From: an uncultured Lachnospiraceae bacterium
Lineage (GTDB): Bacteria; Bacillota; Clostridia; Lachnospirales; Lachnospiraceae
Assembly (NCBI GenBank): GCA_947644545.1
Contig: CANRZW010000001.1
Span: 62,001-126,000, forward strand
Reading direction: 5' to 3'
Length of the DNA stretch: 64,000 nucleotides
Both the position numbers and the translations under genes were made by a program. The stretch's first letter is position 1. The number at the start of each line of letters is the position of its first letter. The notes below the pieces were generated by a model. The model saw only the letters and a program-made list of their open reading frames with translations. It had not been told where the DNA came from and did not search any database. Positions 43,896 through 51,767 of this stretch are shown in pieces.

Positions 43896-44969
43896 CTATA
43901 TCTGCTCGTTCTGCCGATGCAGTTCGGGCGCTTCGTACTTGTCCATAAAGTCCTCTCCGAGAAACAGCACTTCATCCGCGCACGTGATCCCGTTTGGCAC
44001 CGTAAACACCGATACCACCCGTTTAAACTGCAGTCCCGGTATAAAATTCAGTATTTCCATCGGAAACATCCCGCTTAACACGATATGCCCGGCAAACTCC
44101 TTCGCATAGTCCAGTACGTCTCTTGGATGCGGCTTGATCAGAATCTGACCCTGTCTGCCGTCGATCGTGCCATATTCCTCGATGATATCCGTAAAGATCT
44201 GCTTCCTCACTGTCAGGTCACAAAGTGGCTCCGACAGCACCAGGATCTTGTCCTTTGCCCCACACACAAGTTTCTCAAGCAGTTCATCCGGATCCTCGAT
44301 AAAAAGACGGATCAGAATGTCCCTGTCGTCTTTCGTCAGCCGCTCTACCAGCTTCGAGCGCGGCATCTCGATATATTTTTCACATGGATAGGGCACTACA
44401 CTCTTATCATTAATCTCCATGTCAAGGCAGTACTTGCTGTATCCGTTCTGGATAAAGATCAGATTACGGGCCGCCATCCACGCCTTAAGGCTGAAGTGCC
44501 CCCGATTATCATAGCGGGCCGTGTCATAATACTGAATACAGTTCAGGCCGTCCTCCAGGGCATGATAAGGTATCCTCTCATAGTTCAGATAATATCCGAT
44601 CGGGTCGGAATCACAGAATACATAGATATCCCGGTACTGCCTGAAATCTACCGGTACATAAGATTTCTCCAGTCTCCCCAGCATCTTTGTATACTTCATA
44701 CGGGATAACATGTTTAAGAGCAGATTTCCCCTATCCGTATGATATTTGCGTAGTTCCGGGAAAAAGGTATCCTCCTTCTCGTCAAACAGCACAACATCCT
44801 CAAAGAGCGGACAGGCCGCCGCACGCACTTTCAGGTTGCCGAAATCATTCGACATCGTGCTGAGTACAAGCGTCGCCCGGCCCTGTTTCTCCTGCGGGAG
44901 CGCAAGTTCCTTCAGACAGGCTACATATACGTGATAATAGGTGTGGCATACATAGATTCTTTCTTTCAT
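43896..44969 (-). CDS. GT52-like glycosyltransferase (sialyltransferase-like)
   Basis: 357 residues. YVCHTYYHVYVACLK at the N-terminus, HALEDGLNCIQYY with the acidic D/E-D-G motif and ILIKPHPRD with the HP motif are the features of bacterial sialyltransferase families such as GT52. With pseudaminic acid genes directly beside it, the donor is probably CMP-pseudaminic acid and the enzyme would cap or link the glycan. No membrane segment. It lies behind the MNT/HEPN pair in the same direction. Confidence 0.75.
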   Translation of the reverse strand: MKERIYVCHTYYHVYVACLKELALPQEKQGRATLVLSTMSNDFGNLKVRAAACPLFEDVVLFDEKEDTFFPELRKYHTDRGNLLLNMLSRMKYTKMLGRLEKSYVPVDFRQYRDIYVFCDSDPIGYYLNYERIPYHALEDGLNCIQYYDTARYDNRGHFSLKAWMAARNLIFIQNGYSKYCLDMEINDKSVVPYPCEKYIEMPRSKLVERLTKDDRDILIRLFIEDPDELLEKLVCGAKDKILVLSEPLCDLTVRKQIFTDIIEEYGTIDGRQGQILIKPHPRDVLDYAKEFAGHIVLSGMFPMEILNFIPGLQFKRVVSVFTVPNGITCADEVLFLGEDFMDKYEAPELHRQNEQI

Positions 44970-45021
44970 GACCGATTGTTCTTCCTTTCCCGCGTATCCC
45001 GACCTCTCGCAGACATCCCGC

Positions 45022-45426
45022 TTATATTGTCTTCAAAGTATCTGCGTAGCGTTCCCTCAGTTCCGCCTCCAGCCTGATAAACTCAGGAATATAGCGGGAC
45101 AGGATCCGTTTTACCAGTTCCCCGGCGGCATTCCCGTCATAAATATGTGCCATGTCGTTTCTGTCTTTCAGCATGTCCAGCCAGAGCTCTCCGTCAAAAA
45201 ATGAGTATACGGCATACGCTTCCTTGATAATTCCCCGTGGCGACCCGGTCACCGCCGCACTGCTCCCCTCGAAAGCCAGCAATTCCTTCAACATCTTCCA
45301 CCCCAGTTCAAACTGAATGGAAAATTTATCAATAATGCCGCTGATGATAAATTCATTATCCAATTGTTCCCTGTCTGCCCGCTCCAGTACGCGCAGATGT
45401 GAAACATAATTATCATATTTTTTCAT
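45022..45426 (-). CDS. HEPN-like partner of a minimal nucleotidyltransferase (HI0074 family)
   Basis: 134 residues, all-helical. FELGWKMLKELLAFEG and RNDMAHIYDG are typical; RNDMAH is the R-x4-H motif of HEPN RNases. It overlaps the MNT gene by 14 bases. MNT/HEPN pairs are widespread toxin-antitoxin-like modules in which the MNT protein modifies or blocks the HEPN RNase. Confidence 0.88.
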   Translation of the reverse strand: MKKYDNYVSHLRVLERADREQLDNEFIISGIIDKFSIQFELGWKMLKELLAFEGSSAAVTGSPRGIIKEAYAVYSFFDGELWLDMLKDRNDMAHIYDGNAAGELVKRILSRYIPEFIRLEAELRERYADTLKTI

Positions 45427-45718
45427 ATAATACCTTTCCTTCCGCCTCTATGGCCTCTCTCAGTTCCTTCTGCACGGCGCCGTCCAGATCTACCACATCA
45501 TACTTTAGCGGCGTCGTAGTCTCCTCCTCCACATCCAGCGCGAAACGGGAAATATTCCCGCCGCATACGGCAAGATCGATATCACTGGCACGGCTGTAGT
45601 CTCCGCGTGCCCTGGAACCGAACAAAATCACCTTATCTATATCATATTTCCGTGCCAAGGTACAGATTTCCTGTATGACACTCTGCTTAATCCCTGTTTT
45701 CTGCATATACGCGCTCAC
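45413..45718 (-). CDS. minimal nucleotidyltransferase (MNT domain)
   Basis: 101 residues. ILFGSRARGDYSRASDIDLAV is the GSx10DxD signature of polymerase-beta-like minimal nucleotidyltransferases; a third acidic residue may be Asp in YDVVDLD. It is the likely antitoxin of the pair with the HEPN protein at 45022-45426. Own promoter at 45748-45776. Confidence 0.9.
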   Translation of the reverse strand: MSAYMQKTGIKQSVIQEICTLARKYDIDKVILFGSRARGDYSRASDIDLAVCGGNISRFALDVEEETTTPLKYDVVDLDGAVQKELREAIEAEGKVLYEKI

Positions 45719-45747
45719 ACTCTCCTGGCAGACTTCTTACTTTCATA

Positions 45748-45776
45748 ACTATAGCACGCCTCCTGTCCCTTGCCAA
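45748..45776 (-). promoter_or_regulatory. promoter of the MNT/HEPN pair
   Basis: -35 TTGGCA (45771-45776), 17-base spacer, -10 TATAGT (45748-45753) preceded by TGC (extended -10). Each hexamer matches consensus at five of six positions. Predicted start near 45741, 23 bases before the gene. Confidence 0.65.
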
Positions 45777-45882
45777 ATCATTTGTCGCCTGCCCCGAAAA
45801 AAACTGCGGCAATGCGGTCCTTATCTCTCATAAAGACGGCTGTCGCAGATGATTGCATGGCCAAACCGTTACAAAATCTGCA

Positions 45883-45911
45883 TTGTGCCGCGCCGCAAAA
45901 TGAGGTATGAT
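45883..45911 (+). promoter_or_regulatory. promoter of decarboxylase/pseI pair
   Basis: -35 TTGTGC (45883-45888), 17-base spacer and -10 TATGAT (45906-45911) on the plus strand, start near 45918 and 38 bases before the ATG. Divergent from the MNT/HEPN promoter. Confidence 0.5.
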
Positions 45912-45955
45912 TACAATGACCAATTCAGATAACAAGAGACAGGAGACGATCAGAC

Positions 45956-47176
45956 ATGGACAACGCACCGTCAAGCTATCCTTTTTACAGGATCAAGGAA
46001 AAAGAACTGCTGTACGATATCAATCTCCTGCGGAATTCTCTCGCAGACAACTGGGGGAATTTCGTCATGGGATACTCTTTCAAGACCAATTCACTGCCCT
46101 GGCTTCTTTCCTATCTCCGCGAAGAAGGCTTCTATGCCGAGGTAGTTTCCGCCGAAGAATACGATCTGGCGCATCGTCTCGGTTATCATGGCAGCCAGAT
46201 CATCTATAACGGCCCGATCAAGGACAAGAAGATCTTTGAGGCGGTTCTGATCGCCGGCGGCTATGTGAATATGGATTCTTCCCATGAACTGACATGGATC
46301 GAAGAACTCAGCAAACTCTACCCGGCTCATGAATTTTCCGTGGGACTGCGGGTAAACTGTGATATCGCATCCCTCTGCCCGGACGAACAGCTGGTAGAAT
46401 CGGAAGGCGGCCGCTTCGGATACTGCTATGAAAACGGCGTCTTACAGAATACGATTAACCGGCTGACGCGTCTGCCGAATGTGCGGGTGGCCGGACTCCA
46501 TCTCCACTCTTCCACCCAGTCCAGAACCGTGCAGGTTTATGGCGCACTTGCCGGCATGGCTGTACGGATCGCACAGGAATACGGACTTTCCCTCTCCTAT
46601 ATCGACATGGGCGGCGGTTATTTCGGCGGGCGGGCCGACAAACCGGATTACCGCGATTATTTCAGAGAGATCTGCCGTATTCTGGGAACCTTTTTTGACC
46701 GGGAGAAGACTGCTCTGATCGCCGAACCCGGCGTTTCCCTGATCTCCCGCGCCACCACCTTCGAGACGCAGGTTCTGGATATCAAGGACATCCGCGGACG
46801 GAAATTCATCGTCACGGACGGCAGCCGGGTAAACTTAAATCCTCTTGTCACGAGACATGTTTACCCGCATCACATCGATTATTGCAGCGATCCCGGCACA
46901 AGGGCGAAAGAAGCGTCCCAATGGGTCTGCGGCGCCACCTGCATGGAATACGACAGGCTTTTTGAGATCGTGGAGGACACGGCCCTTGCCGTAGGCGATA
47001 AGATCATCTATGACACGGCCGGCGGTTATACCATGTGCCTGAACCCGCTTTTCATCCACTATTTTCCTGCCGTAGTCATTGAAAAGGCGGACGGAAGTTT
47101 CTTTACTGCAAGGAAGCCCTGGGGCAACGATGAATTCCTGCAGAAAAATTATGTCGAAAGGAGCAGCCATGAATAA
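45956..47176 (+). CDS. PLP-dependent amino acid decarboxylase-like enzyme (fold III, LysA/SpeC type)
   Basis: 406 residues. GYSFKTN gives the Schiff-base Lys43; HLHSS and DMGGGYFGG form the phosphate-binding parts of the alanine-racemase-like barrel, and VCGATCMEYD is the C-terminal-barrel Cys-containing segment. The family includes diaminopimelate, ornithine and arginine decarboxylases. It overlaps pseI by eight bases, so the two are translated together. The product might decorate the nonulosonic acid or feed the ATP-grasp ligase encoded beyond pseI. Substrate unknown. Confidence 0.8.
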   Translation: MDNAPSSYPFYRIKEKELLYDINLLRNSLADNWGNFVMGYSFKTNSLPWLLSYLREEGFYAEVVSAEEYDLAHRLGYHGSQIIYNGPIKDKKIFEAVLIAGGYVNMDSSHELTWIEELSKLYPAHEFSVGLRVNCDIASLCPDEQLVESEGGRFGYCYENGVLQNTINRLTRLPNVRVAGLHLHSSTQSRTVQVYGALAGMAVRIAQEYGLSLSYIDMGGGYFGGRADKPDYRDYFREICRILGTFFDREKTALIAEPGVSLISRATTFETQVLDIKDIRGRKFIVTDGSRVNLNPLVTRHVYPHHIDYCSDPGTRAKEASQWVCGATCMEYDRLFEIVEDTALAVGDKIIYDTAGGYTMCLNPLFIHYFPAVVIEKADGSFFTARKPWGNDEFLQKNYVERSSHE

Positions 47177-48221
47177 ATCATTTCGGATCGGACAAAAAAC
47201 CATCTCCGCAGATTCTCCCGCTTTTATCGTGGCGGAAATCTCTGCCAACCACAATCAGGACTACCACCGTGCCGTGGAGATCATCCACGCGGCCAAAGAG
47301 GCCGGCGCCGATGCGGTCAAGCTGCAGACCTACACCGCGGATTCCATTACCTTGGACTGCGATGACGAGTGTTTTCAGATTAATGAAGGAACCATCTGGG
47401 ACGGAACCACGCTCTATAAGCTCTATCAGGAAGCCTATACCCCCTGGGAATGGCAGCCTAAGCTGAAAGAAGAGGCAGAGCGCTTGGGGCTGGAATGCTT
47501 TTCCTCCCCCTTCGACCTTACCTCTGTGGATTTCCTGGAAGAAATGAATGTGCCTGCCTACAAGATCGCTTCCTACGAGATCAACGATATTCCCATGCTC
47601 CGCAAGATCGCACGGCTGCATAAGCCCATAATCTTCGCCACGGGAATCGCCTATCCGGAAGATATTGAGCGGGCACTTGCCGTATGCAGACAGGAGGGTA
47701 ACGAGGATGTGATCCTGTTAAAATGCGTTTCCTCCTACCCTACCCCCTATGAGGCGGTCAACTTAAACGTAATACCGACTCTGGGAAAGACCTACGACTG
47801 CCTGACCGGCATCTCCGACCACACCCTGGGTACCATCGTTTCCGCCGGCGCGATTCCGCTCGGCGCTAAAATGGTGGAAAAGCATCTTACCCTGCGGCGC
47901 TCTGACGGCGGCCCGGACGGCGCCTTCTCCATGGAGCCGGAAGAATTTCGCCAAATGGTCGAGCAGATCCGCATCCTGGAAAAGGCTCTCGGCAGCAGTG
48001 AATATGTGCTGACCGATGCACAGAAGCTCGAGCATAAGGGTTCCCGCTCCCTCTTCGTCGTGAAGGATATCCCGGCGGGCGCCGTCCTCTCCCCCGACAA
48101 CATCCGTTCCATCCGCCCCGGCAACGGACTCCATACCATGTATTACGAGGAAATCCTGGGCAAGAAGGCGAAGCAGTTTCTGAAAAAGGGAACGCCGCTT
48201 TCGTGGGAACTGATCGATTGA
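47169..48221 (+). CDS. pseI: pseudaminic acid synthase
   Basis: 350 residues. The NeuB-like TIM barrel has FIVAEISANHNQD, AVKLQTYTAD, SSPFD, YKIASYEI and GISDHTLG, and a C-terminal SAF/antifreeze-like domain begins near GSRSLFVVKDI. EAYTPWEWQ is the PseI form rather than NeuB. It condenses 2,4-diacetamido-2,4,6-trideoxy-L-altrose with phosphoenolpyruvate. AAAGGAG precedes the ATG at 47169. It converges with the ATP-grasp gene with only six bases between stops. Confidence 0.95.
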   Translation: MNKSFRIGQKTISADSPAFIVAEISANHNQDYHRAVEIIHAAKEAGADAVKLQTYTADSITLDCDDECFQINEGTIWDGTTLYKLYQEAYTPWEWQPKLKEEAERLGLECFSSPFDLTSVDFLEEMNVPAYKIASYEINDIPMLRKIARLHKPIIFATGIAYPEDIERALAVCRQEGNEDVILLKCVSSYPTPYEAVNLNVIPTLGKTYDCLTGISDHTLGTIVSAGAIPLGAKMVEKHLTLRRSDGGPDGAFSMEPEEFRQMVEQIRILEKALGSSEYVLTDAQKLEHKGSRSLFVVKDIPAGAVLSPDNIRSIRPGNGLHTMYYEEILGKKAKQFLKKGTPLSWELID

Positions 48222-48227
48222 CAGGCA

Positions 48228-49496
48228 TCAGGCCAGTTGAAATAACGCTTTTACCCGGTCTGCCTTCACGCGCAGTTCCTCCTCCCGGCCTTCCAGTATA
48301 AAATAACCTCTTCCCATAAGGGAATGGCCGTCTGACACCGGCCCTAATTCCTCCCCGGCCCTGACATGGCATTCCCAGCCGATCAGGGCCGGTTCCTTCT
48401 GCCGGACCTGATCTTTCGTCGGCACACTCACGACTCTGCCCTGCAGATCGAAATAATGGATCATTGCCTGCCTGGTTACCTTAGGCGTGAAACTCCAAGC
48501 CTTCCCCATCCTGTAATTGATATATTCCCGGGCCATGTCGATCCCCGTGCAGAGCGGCGTAAAAAGATTATGCAGGTTATGTCCCGAAGGTCTGGCCGAC
48601 AATTCTATCACAAAAGGACCCTCTGTGCTTCGGATCAGGTCCGCATGGAAGAGACACCCGTCCAGCCCCAGACAGCTGACGACCGCATTCATATATTCCC
48701 ATGCCTGCTGCCAGAATCCGTCTTCCGGCAGTACCGAAAAGTACCCTACTGCCTGTCTGACAGGCGGCGGCGTATTCACCTTCTTCCGCAGCAGCACCAT
48801 ATGGAAATGCCCCTCGATCACAGCGCCGTCCACACCGTATTCTTCCCCGGGCACACACTCCTCAAGCACATATTCCGCTTCCCCCTGTGCCTTCCTGCGC
48901 TGTTCACAAGCATCCTGCCCTTGCTCACTCCGCTGCCGCTCCCTGTTTCGTACCCATTCCTCCTGCAGAACTCTCAGTTCTGCATCCATCTCACCTTCAC
49001 TCTCCAGCATCCGGATTCCTCTGCTGCCGGAACCGAATCTGGGCTTCAGGATAACCGGATAAGCGATTTCCAAACTGCCGTCCGACAGCTTCTTCCTGAT
49101 CTCATCCGGCCTCTCTCCGTCTATGCCACCCACCGCATAGCAATGGCAGGCTCTCAGATTCCGCTCCTTAAGCCTTAGATGAAACCGGTATTTGTCTGTA
49201 CATGCCGCAGCCATCTCTCTGCTGATCCCCGGAAGCGAAAGCGCGTCATTGACCGCCCCGATCGTCGTAAGATATCTGCCGATCGGAACCGTGAGCACAA
49301 AATCCGCTCCTTCTTCCCGCACGGCCTCTATCACGGCCCGCTCGTCGGAAATATCCACCACCAGTCCCTGATCGGCCGCCTGCAGTCCCTCTGCGGCCGG
49401 ATTTCCGTCTAAAGCCGTCACATACAGCCCACTGTCACGGGCTTCCTTTATTGTATGAAGCGCCTCACTGCTTGCGCCAATGATCACTGCTTTCAT
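48228..49496 (-). CDS. ATP-grasp ligase next to pseF
   Basis: About 422 residues. MKAVIIGASSEALHTIKEA opens an N-terminal Rossmann part; ILKPRFGSGSRGIRM, YVLEECVPGEEYGVDG and FVIELSARPSGHNLHN are ATP-grasp motifs, followed by a C-terminal domain seen in amino acid ligases of the BL00235/LnmX-like group. A charged insertion (QRSEQGQDACEQRRK) interrupts the ATP-grasp domain. Likely it joins an amino acid or other carboxylate to an amine, perhaps on the pseudaminic acid precursor. The start at 49496 has GGAGGGA and coincides with the end of a 34-base repeat. Confidence 0.82.
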   Translation of the reverse strand: MKAVIIGASSEALHTIKEARDSGLYVTALDGNPAAEGLQAADQGLVVDISDERAVIEAVREEGADFVLTVPIGRYLTTIGAVNDALSLPGISREMAAACTDKYRFHLRLKERNLRACHCYAVGGIDGERPDEIRKKLSDGSLEIAYPVILKPRFGSGSRGIRMLESEGEMDAELRVLQEEWVRNRERQRSEQGQDACEQRRKAQGEAEYVLEECVPGEEYGVDGAVIEGHFHMVLLRKKVNTPPPVRQAVGYFSVLPEDGFWQQAWEYMNAVVSCLGLDGCLFHADLIRSTEGPFVIELSARPSGHNLHNLFTPLCTGIDMAREYINYRMGKAWSFTPKVTRQAMIHYFDLQGRVVSVPTKDQVRQKEPALIGWECHVRAGEELGPVSDGHSLMGRGYFILEGREEELRVKADRVKALFQLA

Positions 49497-49527
49497 TCTT
49501 CCCTCCATTCCGAAACGCTTTGCGCTG
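49494..49527 (-). repeat. 34-base repeat, copy 2
   Basis: Matches 38470-38503 at 31 of 34 positions. It ends with GGAGGGAAGAATG, the RBS and ATG of the ATP-grasp gene, and is outside the pseF coding sequence. A weaker relative may lie near 56397-56418 before pseC. Confidence 0.65.
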
Positions 49528-49579
49528 TTTTTAATTTCAATCCCGGCTCTCCTTTGCTTCTTTCCCGCCTATCCCCGGT

Positions 49580-49666
49580 ATCCGCCTGCTATCTTCCGAT
49601 CCTTCGACATCCGCCTGCCACCTTCTCATCCTTCAACATCTGCCTGTCATCTTCCGGTACTTGAGC
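49580..49666 (-). repeat. three tandem 29-base repeats across the pseF stop
   Basis: Units at 49580-49608, 49609-49637 and 49638-49666. The first two differ at about five positions, the third is more diverged. The third unit codes for the last residues of PseF (KYRKMTGRC) and the stop lies in the second. It looks like duplication of the gene's 3' end by slippage. Confidence 0.7.
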
Positions 49667-50325
49667 TCTGCAATCTCCCAGTCATCCTGATTATCGATAT
49701 CCTGCACCTCAAGCTCACTCATGATCATCGGCACCATGCGCGGCAGATCCGTCGTCTTATATTCCATAAAAGGCGCCGTCCTGCAGCAGTAGAACTGTCC
49801 ACAGTCATGATAGTACGGTTCTAAGTCCTGGGACCGCGTCCGCGCATGTTCCGGCCACTTCATGCGCAGCTCTCCCGCCTCATTTAAGACCATACACCGC
49901 TGCGGCGGAAAAGAAAAAGCCACCACAGGCATTACGGAATCCGCCTGCTTAAGCAGATCCATGGCCGTTCTCAGCTTCTGCGCCGTCACAAAGGGCGCCG
50001 TGGGATAGATACAGCAGAATGTCTCAAATTCTCGGCCCTGTTCACGATATGCCAGCAGGACCTCCATCAGCACGTCATCCGTGCCCGCGTAATCTCCTGC
50101 ATTCGCGCCGCTTCGCATGAAAGGCACCTGTGCCCCGGCTGCCCGCGCGATCCCGGCAATCTCCTCATCATCCGTGGATACCATAACCTCCTCAAACATC
50201 CCCGACTGCAGTGCCGCCTGGATGGAATACTCAATGATTGGTTTCCCGCAGAACTCCTTGATATTCTTGCGCGGAATCCGTTTACTGCCGCCTCTGGCGG
50301 TAATGATCGCTACCGATGAACCCAT
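49633..50325 (-). CDS. pseF: CMP-pseudaminic acid cytidylyltransferase
   Basis: 230 residues. AIITARGGSKRIPRKNIKEF is the CTP-binding loop, VSTDDEEI the sugar-nucleotide contact and CCIYPTAPF, DCGQFYC and VQDIDNQDDW the conserved later parts of the CMP-NeuAc/Pse synthetase family; the PseF-type wording with FSFPPQR is clear. It activates pseudaminic acid with CTP. It is followed by the ATP-grasp gene 137 bases away and stands back to back with pseG. Confidence 0.93.
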   Translation of the reverse strand: MGSSVAIITARGGSKRIPRKNIKEFCGKPIIEYSIQAALQSGMFEEVMVSTDDEEIAGIARAAGAQVPFMRSGANAGDYAGTDDVLMEVLLAYREQGREFETFCCIYPTAPFVTAQKLRTAMDLLKQADSVMPVVAFSFPPQRCMVLNEAGELRMKWPEHARTRSQDLEPYYHDCGQFYCCRTAPFMEYKTTDLPRMVPMIMSELEVQDIDNQDDWEIAELKYRKMTGRC

Positions 50326-50417
50326 ACTGCGCCTCCTTCCTCCTTATCTGTTACGTTCGCTCTATCATCTTTTTCTTTATCTGGTTCCAACCACACAGGT
50401 GGAAAAGTTTTCATGAG

Positions 50418-50446
50418 TTGCATCCTCAACCATTTTTGGATATAGT
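50418..50446 (+). promoter_or_regulatory. promoter of pseG
   Basis: -35 TTGCAT (50418-50423), 17-base spacer and -10 TATAGT (50441-50446) on the plus strand. The start near 50453 gives a 120-base leader with a triple repeat and two inverted repeats. Confidence 0.5.
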
Positions 50447-50451
50447 AAAAT

Positions 50452-50478
50452 TATGAAAACTATGAAAGCTATGAAAAA
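50452..50478 (+). repeat. three tandem 9-base repeats in the pseG leader
   Basis: TATGAAAAC, TATGAAAGC and TATGAAAAA follow each other directly at the predicted transcription start. They contain ATGs but no RBS. A binding site or slippage product are both possible. Confidence 0.5.
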
Positions 50479-50530
50479 ATAAGCCTAAAACAGCTGGCCA
50501 TATCCCGGCCAAATCATAGAAAAACGGCTT

Positions 50531-50549
50531 ATGCCATATAGCATGGCAT
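50531..50549 (+). promoter_or_regulatory. inverted repeat before the pseG RBS
   Basis: ATGCCAT and ATGGCAT, perfect seven-base arms with a five-base loop, lie 12 bases before the RBS of pseG. The structure holds an upstream in-frame ATG (50548) that I reject as start. A second small stem TGGCC/GGCCA lies at about 50495-50511. Confidence 0.4.
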
Positions 50550-50571
50550 GAGCACAGGAGAGGAACAAATC

Positions 50572-51735
50572 ATGACGGAGATCTATTTCAGAACAGACGG
50601 AAACAGTGAAATCGCAACCGGGCACCTTATGCGCTGCCTTGCCATTGCGCGTACCTGCACACGCAAAGGAGCTTCCGTTACCTTCGTCGTATCCGACGAG
50701 GAAAGCCGGTCTCTCTTAGAAGAACGATTTACCGTTTCACAGGAATTTCCTGTTATATGCTTGTATCGCAGCTATCGGGATCTGGACGGGGAAGTCCCTG
50801 CCCTGCTCTCCCGCCTGTCTGCAGATCGATCATCCGCAAATGACCCGGATGCCGCACCGGCCTCCTGCATCCAGGACAGACCGTGGCTCTTCATAGATTC
50901 TTATTATGCCACTACGCCCTATTTTCAGGCACTGCGCCCCTGCTTCCGTACCGCCTATCTGGACGATCTTAAAAGCTTCGACTGTGCCGTAGACCTTGTG
51001 GTCAATTATGACACCAGCGAGGACTGCTCCTGGTACGACAACGCCTCCCGGAAACTGCTCGGGATACAGTATACTCCACTGCGGGAACAGTTCCATTCCC
51101 CCCGCTACGAAGTCCGTCAGCAAGTCACAAATATACTGTTATCTACCGGCGGCACGGATCCTTACGGGGTGGCTGAATCTCTCCTGCATCACCTGTACGA
51201 TACCGATACCTGCCATGACTGCTCTATCACTCCACTCGGGCAAAACAATATGCACATGCCAGGCGCCTCGTACCAGCCGCAGGATTTGACTTCACTGCAG
51301 TCCATGCAGTATTATATCCTGACCAGCAGGACAAATACCCGCTACACTGCACTGACTGCCCTTGCGCAGGCACACCCGCAGATTCACATCCATACCAATG
51401 TAAGTGATGTGGCTGCTCTGATGGCCTCCTGTGATCTGGCCGTCTCTGCCGGCGGCACGACCCTGTGCGAACTCTGTGCAGTCGGCGTTCCCTCTGTCAG
51501 TTATCTAATGGCCGAGAATCAGCGCACCGCTGTAGACACTTACGCCAGACTGGGGCTGATCCCCTGTGCCGGCGATATCCGCACGACAGCAGTACAGGCT
51601 CTGCGCCATATTCTTGCTTTTCTCCTGCACATGGCGCCGAATTACGCCGCACGCGCAGGCGTATCTTCCTCTATGAGAAGTTTACACGACGGCGCAGGCA
51701 CAGACCGGATTGCCACGGCACTCCTGCAGGAATGA
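50572..51735 (+). CDS. pseG: UDP-2,4-diacetamido-2,4,6-trideoxy-beta-L-altropyranose hydrolase
   Basis: 387 residues, GT-B-like fold related to MurG. IYFRTDGNSEIATGHLMRCL contains the catalytic-His loop (GHLMRC) and DLAVSAGGTTLCELCAVGVP the UDP-binding region; YLDDLKSF and NYDTS are also typical. It removes UDP from the altrose derivative before PseI acts. The ATG at 50572 has AGGAGAGGA upstream. Slightly long for the family because of a Ser/Asp-rich insertion near residue 90 (SADRSSANDPDAAPAS). It converges with the membrane protein gene. Confidence 0.92.
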   Translation: MTEIYFRTDGNSEIATGHLMRCLAIARTCTRKGASVTFVVSDEESRSLLEERFTVSQEFPVICLYRSYRDLDGEVPALLSRLSADRSSANDPDAAPASCIQDRPWLFIDSYYATTPYFQALRPCFRTAYLDDLKSFDCAVDLVVNYDTSEDCSWYDNASRKLLGIQYTPLREQFHSPRYEVRQQVTNILLSTGGTDPYGVAESLLHHLYDTDTCHDCSITPLGQNNMHMPGASYQPQDLTSLQSMQYYILTSRTNTRYTALTALAQAHPQIHIHTNVSDVAALMASCDLAVSAGGTTLCELCAVGVPSVSYLMAENQRTAVDTYARLGLIPCAGDIRTTAVQALRHILAFLLHMAPNYAARAGVSSSMRSLHDGAGTDRIATALLQE

Positions 51736-51767
51736 GTCCGGGCCGCATACAATTGCCTCGGCTGCCG

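Noticed and set aside
49580-49666. 29-base repeats as a CRISPR array
   Set aside because: The units are directly adjacent with no spacers and extend into pseF coding sequence.
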